Shown: one piece after another, positions 34,901 through 45,400 of the stretch
How the letters are laid out: each line of letters begins with the position of its first letter
How positions within the stretch are numbered: the first letter of the stretch is position 1
NCBI GenBank assembly: GCA_963714055.1
Contig: OY970227.1
Location: 620,001-684,000 of the forward strand
Length of the DNA: 64,000 nucleotides
Source: JACDBE01 sp963714055
GTDB taxonomy: Bacteria; Actinomycetota; Acidimicrobiia; Spongiisociales; UBA5794
Direction of reading: 5' to 3'
Made by a program: the position numbers and the translations under genes
The notes under the pieces: model-generated
What the model was told of the DNA's origin: nothing
The model's input: only the letters and a program-made list of their open reading frames with translations
Databases searched by the model: none

Positions 34901-35584
34901 CTACCGGTGGTCGATCACCTGGCCCGGGCCGTTCTCCTCGGCGTCACCGTTGAGTGTGGCGCCGACGTGGATGACGATGTCGCCCGTGTCGCGCTCGATG
35001 GCGTTGCCGTCGACGAAGCCCCTGATGACGATGTCCCCGACACCCCACTCCTCGGCGTTCCCGTCGAGCGTGCCGTTCACTGTGAGCTGACCGGAACCAC
35101 GTTCGAAGGCGTTGCCCTCGACGTCTCCTGCGGCGGCGATCACGAGCACGCCGGCATCCCATTCCATGGCGTTGCCCTTGAGCAGCCCGCTGACCCGGAG
35201 CAGGCCGTCGTCATGCTCGGTGGCGTTGCCCTCGATGGTGCCCGAGCCGCCGATGACGACGCTGCCGGCGTTCCATTCCGTGGCGTTTCCCTTCAGGAGG
35301 CCGTCGACCTGGACGAGGCCGGCGCCGCGCTCGACCACGTTGCCCTCGACCAGCCCGGAACCGAACACGTGGACCTTGCCCGCGCCGTTCTGGGTGACGT
35401 TCCCCTTCACTGTGCCCAGAATGCTCACCGAACCGGCGGTCACGGTCAGGTTCCCGTCAATCGTTGTGCCGGAGGGCACGGTGTAGTTGCCGATCACCGA
35501 CACGTCGTCTGCGTACGCCGCCACCGGGGCGACGACCAGGACCAGGGCAACGGCGGCGCTCATACTGAAGACTCTTCTCGACAC
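34901..35584 (-). CDS. Secreted repetitive beta-helix protein (bactofilin-like repeats)
   Basis: The 227-residue product has a signal peptide (VFSMSAAVALVLVVAPVAAYA). It then consists almost wholly of about nine repeats of 18-20 residues with consensus GNA-x-E-x3-G-x2-V-x-G-x3-G. Examples are LLKGNATEWNAGSVVIGG and TIEGNATEHDDGLLRVSG. The short-rung periodicity suggests a right-handed beta-helix like bactofilins, but here exported. Abundant Asn/Asp/Glu suggests metal or ice/surface interaction; the function is not known. GTG 35584 has an ideal AGGAGG at 35593-35598. The GGTGATGAA motif and direct repeats lie about 65 bp upstream. Confidence 0.8.
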   Translation of the reverse strand: MSRRVFSMSAAVALVLVVAPVAAYADDVSVIGNYTVPSGTTIDGNLTVTAGSVSILGTVKGNVTQNGAGKVHVFGSGLVEGNVVERGAGLVQVDGLLKGNATEWNAGSVVIGGSGTIEGNATEHDDGLLRVSGLLKGNAMEWDAGVLVIAAAGDVEGNAFERGSGQLTVNGTLDGNAEEWGVGDIVIRGFVDGNAIERDTGDIVIHVGATLNGDAEENGPGQVIDHR

Positions 35585-35639
35585 GACGGGTACCTCCTAG
35601 GTGGTGTGGAACCATCCCATCAGAGGGTGGTGAGACTCC

Positions 35640-35668
35640 GATGAACCGGTGATGAAACTTTCCTCATC
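35640..35668 (-). promoter_or_regulatory. Direct-repeat regulatory site with the GGTGATGAA motif
   Basis: On the + strand GATGAACC (35640-35647) and GATGAAAC (35651-35658) form a direct repeat with 11-bp period, the spacing used by OmpR/PhoB-type regulators. GGTGATGAA occupies 35649-35657 and is followed by TTCCTCATC. A close relative of this block occurs twice at 51325-51478. It is about 55-85 bp upstream of the GTG at 35584. Confidence 0.5.
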
Positions 35669-35970
35669 CAGGGTTCGGCACCGCCCTTGCGCCGGCGGGC
35701 GGCACCCGCTCTGAGCCTCATCGTCGAGAGGAGCTCGTAGGCCACACCTATGCGGGCTGCTCGCCTCGGCAGGTGAGCATGACCGGGGGCAGGCGGCTGG
35801 GTCCGGATGCCGACAAGATGAGTCCCGCCGTCCGGGCCGCGCAGGACGTTGGGCCGAGGTCGGGGCAAGCCGGAGGGTCGTCGCGGCGAACGGACGGGGT
35901 AGGGTCCCGCCCGCCGCCACGACAACGGCGGCGTCGCTCCGGTGAGGGGGGTGAGGGAACCCCGGAGCCG
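35669..35970. other. Non-coding stretch between the secreted repeat gene and the giant gene 3' end
   Basis: About 300 bp with no credible gene. It is upstream sequence of the 35584 gene and downstream sequence of the giant gene. No clear terminator hairpin was seen. Confidence 0.5.
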
Positions 35971-38366
35971 TCAGCCGCCTGAGGGGCCGAAGGTGAGGAT
36001 CAACGTCGGCCGGTTGGAGCTCTTCTCCCTGGAGTTGAAGATCTGCTCGGCGCCGCCGCCACTCTCGACCGAGTCGCGGATCAGGAACCCGTGGAGACCG
36101 GCGGCGTCGTACATCGCCTGGACCTGGGTGGCGACGTTCCACTCCCGCCAGTTCTTGCCCGACGAGGTGGTCGCCGCCGTGCCGGAGGTCGCCGGCTGGT
36201 TGCCCCAGGTGACACCGGTCTCGGTCCAGGTGGCGGTGAGCCGCAACGCCTGCAAGGTCCGGCCCGTCTTCGCCGACGAGGCGTACATCCGCAGGGTGGC
36301 GGTCTCCACCTCGCACCCGGCAGGCAGGGTCGGGAAAGCGAAGCGGACGACCGCTCGGAAGTTGTCGGTCGAGCCCTGAGCCTTCACCTTCAGGTCGGAG
36401 TCGGTGCCCTTGTTGCTGGACGAGCTGTTCTGCTGCAGCCAGGCGTCGGCGTTGGCGGTGAGGGTCACCGTGGACCCGCAGTCGACGGCGGCGGTGATGG
36501 TCCAGGTCGAGCTCGCCGGCGAGGCGTCGACGTTCCCGGCGGCATCGATCGCCCGCACGCTGAACGTGTGCGAGGCGGCGGAGAGGCCGCTGTACGCCTT
36601 GGGTGACGTGCAGGCGGCGTACGCCCCGCCGTCGAGCGAGCACTCGAAGCTGGACCCGGTCTCGCTCGACGAGAAGCTGAAGGTGGCGTCGGTGGCGGTG
36701 GTGGTCGCCGCCGGGCCGGAGTCGATCGTCGTCTCCGGCGGCGTCGTGTCGGCCGGCGGCGTTTCCACGGTCCACGTGTGGCTGGCCGGGGTGGCGTCGA
36801 CGTTGCCGGCGGCGTCGACCGCCCTCACCTCGACGGTGTGCGACCCGACCGCCAGTGCGCTGTACGTCTTGGGCGAGCTGCAGGTCGAGAAGGAGCCGCC
36901 GTCGAGCGAGCACTCGAAGGTCGACCCTGACTCGGACGAGGAGAACTCGAAGGTGGCCGAGGTGGCCGTCGAGCTGGCCTCGGGGCCGTCGTCGATGGTG
37001 GTGTCCGGCGCCGTGACGTCCGGCTCCACCGTCCAGGTGAAGCTCGCCGGGGTGGCGTCGACGTTGCCGGCGGTGTCGATGGCCCGCACCTCGAAGGTGT
37101 GCTCCCCCACCGCCAGCCCCGTGTACGTCTTCGGGGTGGTGCAGGTGGTGAAGGCGACGCCGTCCAGGGCGCACTCGTAGCTCGAGTAGGCCTCGTCCGA
37201 CCCGAACTCGAAGGTGGCGGTGGTGTCGGTGGTGCTCTCGTCCGGGGTCACCGTCAGGCTGGTCACCGGCGAGGTGGTGTCCGCCTCCACGAAGCTCACC
37301 ACGAGCTGCGGCGGGTTCTCGCCCTTCTCCCGGGAGAAGAACTGCTGCTCGGCCCCACTCCCGTTCTCGGTGGCGTCCCGGAGCAGGAAGCCGTACAGGG
37401 CGCCCCCGTCGTACATCGCCTGCACCTGGGTGGTCACCGTCCATTCCCGGTAGCCGGTGCCCGAGGTGGTGGTGGCGGCGACGCCGGTGGTCGCCGGCTG
37501 GTTCGACCAGGTGACACCGCTCTCGGTCCAGGAGGCGGTGAACCGCAGCGCCTGGATGGTGCGGCCGGACGCCGCCGAGTCGGAGTAGACCCGGAGGGTC
37601 GCCGTCCCGACCTGGCAGCCTTCCGGCATGGTCGGGAACGGGAAGTCGACCATCGCCCGGAAGTTGTCGGTGGAGCCCTGCGACTTCACCTTGAGGACCG
37701 AGTCGTCACCCTTGTTGTTGGACGGGCTGTTCTGCTCGATCCAGGCGTCGGAGTCGGCGTTGACGGTGATCGTGCTGGCGTCGCACACGGGTGCCGGGGC
37801 CTCCACCGTCCAGTCGTAGCCGGCAGGGGTGGCGTCCACGTTGCCGGCGGCGTCGGTGGCCCGCACCTCGAAGGTGTGCGCACCCACCGACAGCCCGGAG
37901 TACTCCTCCGGCGACGTGCAACCGGTGAAGGCGGCGCCGTTCAGCGAGCACTCGAACGTAGAGCCGGCCTCGTCGGCGGAGAAGGTGAACGTGGCGGACG
38001 TGTCGGTGGTGGTCGCCGCCGGGCCGCTGTCCACCGTCGTCTCCGGCGGCGTGGTGTCGGGCGGCGGCGCCGGCGACTCCACCGTCCACGAGTACAGCGC
38101 CGGCGACAGGTCGAGGTTGCCGGCGGCGTCGATGGCCCGCACCTCGAAGGTGTGCGCACCCACGACCAGGTCCGTGTACACGACAGGCGAGGCGCAGGCG
38201 GCGAACCAGGCCCCGTCGATGGCGCACTCGAACGTGGAGCCGGCCTCGTCGGCGGAGAAGGTGAACGTGGCGGACGTGTCGGTGGTGGTCGCCGCCGGGC
38301 CGCTGTCCACCGTCGTCTCCGGCGGCGTCGTGTCGGGCGGCGGCGCCGGGGCCTCCACCGTCCAGC
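35971..38366 (-). CDS. Giant surface protein, fragment 6 (C-terminus): Ig-like repeats and two DNRLRE domains
   Basis: This frame supplies about 800 residues to the natural stop (TGA at 35973-35971). It has two Ig-like repeats of the type PPETTVDSGPAATTTD...FECAIDG...HTFEVRAIDAAGN, then a DNRLRE domain at about 37287-37795 (SDAWIEQNSPSNNKGDD, FTASWTESGVTWSNQPA). Three more Ig-like repeats follow, and a final DNRLRE at 35974-36490 (ADAWLQQNSSSSNKGTD, TETGVTWGNQPATSG, SREKSSNRPTLILTF). DNRLRE domains form beta-sandwiches at the ends of many large secreted proteins. The two here are about 60% alike by eye, indicating internal duplication. Confidence 0.75.
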
Positions 38367-38896
38367 GTAGCGGCCGGCGACAGCGTCCACGTTGCCGGCG
38401 GCGTCCGTGGCCCGCACCTCGAAGGTGTGCGCACCCACCGACAGCCCGGAGTACTCCTCCGGCGACGTGCAACCGGTGAAGGCGGCGCCGTTCAGCGAGC
38501 ACTCGAACGTAGACCCGGCCTCGTCGGCGGAGAAGGTGAACGTGGCGGACGTGTCGGTGGTGGTCGCCGCCGGGCCGCTGTCCACCGTCGTCTCCGGCGG
38601 CGTGGTGTCGGGCGGCGGCGCCGGCGACTCCACCGTCCACGAGTACAGCGCCGGCGACAGGTCGAGGTTGCCGGCGGCGTCGATGGCCCGCACCTCGAAG
38701 GTGTGCGCACCCACGACCAGGTCCGTGTACACGACAGGCGAGGCGCAGGCGGCGAACCAGGCCCCGTCGATGGCGCACTCGAACGTGGAGCCGGCCTCGT
38801 CGGCGGAGAAGGTGAACGTGGCGGACGTGTCGGTGGTGGTCGCCGCCGGGCCGCTGTCCACCGTCGTCTCCGGCGGCGTGGTGTCGGGCGGCGGGG
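37861..38896 (-). repeat. About 485-bp near-identical direct duplication, 551-bp period
   Basis: The block 37861-about 38345 recurs at 38412-about 38896 with almost no differences (one seen: gtagagccgg versus gtagacccgg). It encodes two consecutive Ig-like repeats. The 551-bp period is one base short of 184 codons (552), which coincides with the apparent one-base deletion near 38365 between the copies. Confidence 0.85.
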
Positions 38897-39422
38897 CCTG
38901 CGCGGGCTCGGCCACGGCGAACGGTGACAGCGAGGTGACCTCGCCGCACACCACGCCGGCGATCGGATCGTTGGAGGTGGTGACATCGGTGGCCACTCCG
39001 CCGACGTAGTGGAGCAGCGTGACCGCGGAGGGGTCGGCGAACAGCGCCGGGTCGTAGCCGAGGCACACCTCGACCACGCCGCTGAAGGTGGCAGTGGTGG
39101 TGATCTCGAGGAAGACGACGCTGCCGACGTCATAGCCATCAGGCAGTGGCGGCGGCGAGGTCGCCGCAGCCACCGTGGTCTGACCGCCGGCGGTGACCGT
39201 GCCGAAGGTGATCTCGGCGGTCTCGCCGCCCGGCATCGTGGTAGTGACCACGACGTCGGTTCCGCTCGGTGTGTTCTCCACCGTCCAGGTGTGGCTCGCC
39301 GGGCTGGCGTCGACCTTGCCGGCGGCGTCCACCGCCCGCACCAGCAGCTCGTGGGCGCCGACGGTCACGCCCTCCAGCTCGTGCGGCGACTCGCACTCCG
39401 TGAATGCGTCGCCGTCGAGCGC
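38367..39422 (-). CDS. Giant surface protein, fragment 5: FAVAE-type domain and Ig-like repeats
   Basis: This frame picks up inside an Ig-like repeat (VTVGAHELLVRAVDAAGKVDASPASHTWTVE). It continues through a roughly 120-residue domain (38912-39275: TPSGTDVVVTTTMPGGET to TSLSPFAVAE) and two Ig-like repeats. The earlier break (about 39419-39426) falls in the codons after TFEC, where LDGDAFTECESPHEL appears in the new frame. The later break (about 38364-38367) lies in GNVDAVAGRYA, where one missing base separates it from the following WTVEAPAP. Confidence 0.72.
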
Positions 39423-42400
39423 GGCATTCGAAGGTCACCCCGGGCTGGTCGGAGGTGATTAGGAAGGTGGCGTCGGTGCTGGTCGTGATCGCAGCCGGGC
39501 CGGCGGTGATCGTGGTGTCCGGGGCGTCCGGCGACACCACGGTCCACTCGTACACATCGGGGGTGGCATCGGTGGTGCCACCGGCGTCGACCGCCCGCAC
39601 CTCGAAGGTGTGGAGCCCGACGACGACCCCGGTGAGCTCGTGCGGCGTAGTGCAGGCGGCGAAGGCGGCGCCGTCGAGCGCGCATTCGAAGGTGGCCGCC
39701 GGATCGTCGCTCGAGAACGTGAAGCTGGCGGTGGTGGCCTCGGTCGGGTCCTCGGGACCGGTGTCGATGGAGGTCTCCGGTGCGGTCACGTCCACGGTGG
39801 TCCACGTCCTGGTCGCCGGGGTGACGTCGACGTTGCCGGCGGCGTCCACGGCGCGAACCTCGAAGGTGTGGGCGCCGAGGGCCAGACCCTGGATCTCATG
39901 GGGCGAACTGCAGTCGCCGAACGGCTCACCGTCGAGCGAGCACTCGAACTCGAGATCGAGCGCCGCCGTGGTGTCGTCGGTGCCGGTGAACGTGAACACC
40001 ACGTCGAGGGCTGCGTTGTCGCCGGCAGGGCCGGACGTGATCGACGTGTCGGGTGCGGTCACGTCGGCCTCGACGGTCCAGGCGTGGGTGGCCGGAGTCG
40101 GGTCGGTGTTGCCGGCGGCGTCGGTCGCCTGCACCGAGAAGGTGTGGGCACCGAGCTCCAGCCCGTTCTCCACCAGCGGCGAGGCGCACTCCCCGAACGG
40201 CTCCCCGTCGAGCGAGCAGGCGAAGGTCGATCCCGACTCGCTGGACGTGAAGGTGAAGGTGGCGTCCGGGCTCGTTGTGATCGCCGCCGGTGCCGACGTG
40301 ATCGTCGTCTCCGGCGGGGTGACGTCCGGCGCCGGCTCGTCGGTGACCACCCAGGTGAAGGTCGATGGTGTCGCATCGAACAGCCCGATGGCATCGACGG
40401 CTCGCACCTGGAACGTGTGCGTGTCGACCGACAGGCCCGTGATCTCGTGCGGCGTCGTGCAGTCGGTGAACGGGGCGGCGTCCAGCGAGCACTGGAAGGA
40501 GAGGGCCTCGGTGGCGGTGGCGTTGTCGGTGCCGGTGAAGGCGAACGTCGCCGACGTGCTGGTGGTGCTTCCCGGCGGGGTCCCGGCGGTCTCGAAGCTC
40601 GTGGTGGGTGCGGTGGGAGCGAGCACGGTGAACTCGTAGTCCTCCCACTCCAGCTGGATGTTGCCCACCGGGTCGGTGGCGAGGACGGCGAAGATGTGGT
40701 CGCCCACGGCGACGTCCGTGTAGGTGACCGGCGAGGTGCACGGGGTGATCACGCCGTCGAGCCAGCACTCGAACGTCGACCCGGGATCGCTCGCCTCGAA
40801 CTCGAACGTCACCGTCGTGAGCTCTGTGATCTCGTCTGGCGCCAGCGTGATCTCGGACGTCGGTGGCCCGTCCACGGTCCAGCTGTACGTGGCCGGCGTC
40901 GGGTCGACGTTGCCGGCCAGGTCGGTGGCCTGCACCTGCAAGGTGTGGGCTCCGCTGCCCAGCTCCGTCACCTCGTGCGGCGAGGTGCACGATCCGAACG
41001 ACCCGGCGTCGAGGGCGCACTCGAACGTCGCGCCGGGCTCGTTGGACGAGAAGGTGAAGGTGGCGGTGGTCGCCGTGGTGTCCGCAGGCGGGCCGGAGTC
41101 GATCGTCGTCTCCGGCGGCGTCGTGTCGGGCCCGATCGGCTCGGTGGTCTCGGCGACGGCGAAGGGCGACAGCGAGGTCACCACGCCGCACACCTCGCCG
41201 CCCGGGTCGTTGGACACCGTGACGTCGGTGGCGATACCGCCCACGTAGTGCAGCATGCGGACGTTGGCTGGGTCGGCGAAGCCTGCCGGGTCGTAGCCGA
41301 GGCAGATCTCCACCGAGCCCGTGTACGTCGCCGTGGTGCTCACGTCGACGAAGAGGGCGTTGGCCACCTCGAACCCGTCGGGGAGGGTCTCCGGGGCCGC
41401 CGTGGTCACCGTGGTGTCACCGAAGGCGGTGACCACCGGGAACGTGACCATGGCGGGCAGACCACTCGGCATCAACGTCTCCACCGTCACGTCGGTGCCC
41501 ACCGGGGTGTTCACCAGGGTCCAGGTGAACAAGGCCGGGGTCGGGTCCGGGTTGAGCGACAGGTCGACGGTCCGCACCTCGAAGGTGTGCGAGCCAGGCT
41601 CCAGCCCCTGGACGCTCTCAGGCGAGTCGCACGGCTCGAACGGCAACCCGTCCACCGAGCACTCGAAGACGAGCAGCTCGAGCGGGGTGGCGTTGTCGCT
41701 GCCGTCGAAGATGAACTCGACGTCGATCTGGTCGGTGGTCGCCGGCGGGGTGGTCAGCAGGGTCGTCTCCGGCGGCGTGGCGTCGGCCACCGAGGTCCAG
41801 GTGTGGACCGCCGGGGTCGGGTCGATGTTCGGGTCCGGCTCGCCCTGGTCGATCGCCCTCACCTCGAAGGTGTGCGGTCCGGGGGCGAACTCGGGGAACT
41901 CGCCGAGCAGGTTGAACGGGCTCAGGCAGCCGAACCAGTCGGTCTCGAGCGTGCTGTCGAGGCGGCACTCGAACTCGAGCGCCAGCGGCTGGGTCTGGTC
42001 ATCAGTCCCGGTGAACTCGAAGAAGGTGTCGCTGCTCCCGTCGGCCGGAGCGACCGTGATCGTGGTGTCGGGGGTGGTGACATCGGTGGGAAGGATCACC
42101 GTCCACCCATACTCGGTCGGCTCCAGCTGGGTGCGCTCGGTCTCCGGGTCGAAGGCGATCACCCGGAACAGGTGCTCGCCCACCGCCAGGTCGGTGTAGG
42201 TGACCGGCGAGGTGCACGGGGCGAACGGGAGCAGGTCGATCGAGCAGTCGAAGGTGGCGTCGGCCACGTTGGCCTCGAAGGTGATGGTGGCGGTCGTCTC
42301 CGACGTCTCACCGCCCTGGGCGGGCTCGAGCGGATCCTCGGGCGGGATGAAGGCCGGGCCGTCGGTGACGGTGGTGACCACTCCGACGATGGTCCATGTG

Positions 42401-45400
42401 TAGGTGGCCGGCGTCGGGTCGGTGTTGCCCTCGAAGTCGGTGGCGCGCACCTGGAAGGTGTGCTCACCGACCTCGGTCTCCTCGAACCCGAACTCGTAGG
42501 CGAACACGCACGGCTCGAAGGCGCCGGCGTCCAGAGCGCACTCGAAGGTGACATCGGGCTCGTCGGAGGAGAAGGTGAAGATGCCCTCGAACAGCATCGT
42601 CTCCAGCGGCGGGGCGAGGTCGATGAAGGTGTCCGGGGCGACGCCGGCGGGCAGCGGCACGTACTCCCAGGTGTAGGTGGCGGGCGTCGGGTCGACGTTT
42701 TCCTGCAGGTCGACGGCGCGCACCTCGAAGGTGTGCTCCCCTGGGGTCAACTCGAAGTACTCCTGCGGGTTGTCGCACTCCACCCAGTCGAGGTCGTTGG
42801 TGCTGTCCAACCGGCACTCGAACCCGAGGTCGATCAGAGCGGTGGTGTCGTCGGTGCCGATGAAGGTGAAGAGGGCATTGCGGCTGTTGCTCGGGTTGGG
42901 CGGGACGTCGACCAGCGACGTGTCCGGCGCGCCCGGGACGGGACCGCTGGTGCAGGCGATCCCGAAGCACTGGGTGGGCTCGGCGTTGCCGGTGGCCGAG
43001 TTACCGCCGCCGTCGACGTTGCCGGCCTCGACGAAGATGCCCCAGCCGTCGTTGAGGTCGGCAACGTTGCCGGTGATGGTGTGGCCCGACCCGGTGACGC
43101 TGATGCCGTCGCCCGAGTTACTGCTGGCGGTGTTGCCCTCGATCAAATTGCCCGATCCGGCCGGGGCCACCCCGTCGACCGAGATGCCGTCGCCGTTGTT
43201 GGCGCTCGCGGTGTTGGACAGGATCGAGTTGCCGAATGACAGGCCCTCGACGGAGATACCGGTGCCGCTGGCCGACCCGGCGTTGTTGGACTGGATGAGG
43301 TTGTCGCTGGAGTCGGACAGCTCGATGCCGCCCGGGTTGAAGCGGACGTCGTTGCCGGTGACCACGTTGTCGTTGGCGAGCTCCAGGCTGATGCCGGCGC
43401 CGTTCGACTGGCTGGCCACGTTCCCGGTGATCTCGTTCCCGGAGGAGCCGATCACGGCGATGCCGGGCCCGCCGCTGGTGGTGATCGTGTTGGCGGTGAC
43501 CTGGTTGTCGTTGGCCGGGAGCACGTCGGTGCCGACCCCGATCCCGGCGTCGTCGTTGCCCGACAGCGAGTTGGCCGTGATGGTGTTGCCGTTCGCCCCC
43601 TCCAGGACGATCCCGCCCGTGCTGTTCGAGGTGACGTCGTTGTCGGTGACCAGGGCATCCTGGGTGCCGGAGGCGAGATGGATGCCCATCCCGTTGAGGG
43701 TGGCAGTGTTGGCTCGAACCGTGTTGTCGTCGGCGTCGTTGAGCTGGATGCCGGCGATCTCGTTGCTCTGGGCGACCACGTCGGAGACGATGTTGAGCGT
43801 CGTCCCCGGGTTGAGCTGCACGCCGACGTCGAATTCCTGGACGGTGCCGTTGGTGACGGTCACCGAGTCGAACCCGTTGTTGAGGATGCCGATGCCCTGG
43901 CCGACGCCGTCGATCACGTGCCCGTCGAGGTCGACGGTGATGGCGTTGGCCCCCACCACCAGGCCGGGACCGAGGCAGTCGACGAGGTCGTTGGTGACCA
44001 GCGTGCTCTGGGTGAGAACCTGGCCGCAGCTCACCGAGGTCTCCGTCGGCGCCGCGGTGATCGTCCACGAGAACGTCGCCGGCGTGAGGTCCTCGAGCCC
44101 GTCGGTGTCGACGGCGCGGGCGGCGAAGGTGTGGCTGGTGGCGGCGAGCCCGGTGTAGGTGACCGGCGTGGTGCAGTCCACGTAGGGCCCGTCGTCGAGT
44201 GAGCACTCGAAGGTCACGCCGGGCTCGTTCGAGGACAAGACGAAGGTGGCCGTGGTGCTCACCGTGGTCGGGTCAGGGCTCGAGTCGATGGACGTCTCCG
44301 GCGGCACCCCCGGTGCCAACGGCTCGATCTCCCAGGTGAAGGACGCGGGTGTGGCGTCGACGTTGCCCGAGAAGTCCTTGGCGCGCACCTCGAACGTGTG
44401 CGTCCCGAGGCCGAGCCCGGTGTAGGTGATCGGGCTGACGCAGGGAGCGAAGTCGCCGGGGTCGGTGCTGTCGAGACGGCACTCGAAGGTGACCGCGGTG
44501 GCGTTGTCGCTCCCGGTGAACTCGAAGGTGGCGTCGGTGAAGCTGGTCGGGCTCCACGGCGCCGTGGTGATGGTGGTCTCGGGCGGGATGCTGTCGCCGG
44601 GCGCCGGGTCACCCCCGTCGCACACCACGTTGAAGCACTGGATGATCTGCCCGCTGACCGGGTCGAGCCCGCCGCCGACGTTGCCGCTGGCCCGGTTCCC
44701 GCCCCCGTCGATGTTCATGCCCGCCGTGGTGGCGGTGGCCGCGTAGATCCCCCAGCCGCCGTTGTTGTCGGCGGTGTTGCCGACGATGACGTGCCCCACG
44801 TTGCCGACGTGGATACCGTCGGCGGTGTTGTTGGTGGTGGTGTTGCGGTCGATCATGTTGCCCGATCCACCGGGAGCGAAGTCGCCGACGTGGATGCCCT
44901 CGGCGCCGTTGGCGTTGGCGGTGTTGAGCACGACGGTGTTGGCGATCGAGCTGTCACCGAGCGAGATGCCCGCGCCATCGCCCAGGCTGGCGTCGTTCTC
45001 CTCGATCAGGTTGTTGCTCGAGCCCAGGAGCTCGATCCCGCTCGAGTTGAAGCGGACGTCGTTGCCGCTGATGACCGAGTCGTGGGCGTTGTCGAGGACG
45101 ATCCCGGCACCACCGTTGAATTGGGCGACGTTGCCGACGATCTCGTTGCCATTGGAGTCGAGGACGACCACGCCCGACTCGCTCTCGGTGACCGTGTTGC
45201 CCTCGACGACGTTCCCCGACGAGCCGACGTGGAGCATGATCCCGGTACCGCCGCCGGAGATGACGGTGTTGCCGACGACGGTGTTCCCCGAGGCCGCTTC
45301 GAGCAGCACCGAATCGCCACTCGAGCCTGAGAAGGTGTTGGACTCGACGGTGGTGCCACTCGAGTTGAGCACGTGCAGCCCGAAGCCGGCGTTGCCGCTG

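Noticed and set aside
35971..36000. Search for a sortase or other anchor at the end of the giant protein
   Set aside because: The frame ends right after the DNRLRE domain (ILTFGPSGG). No LPxTG motif, hydrophobic helix or basic tail is present.
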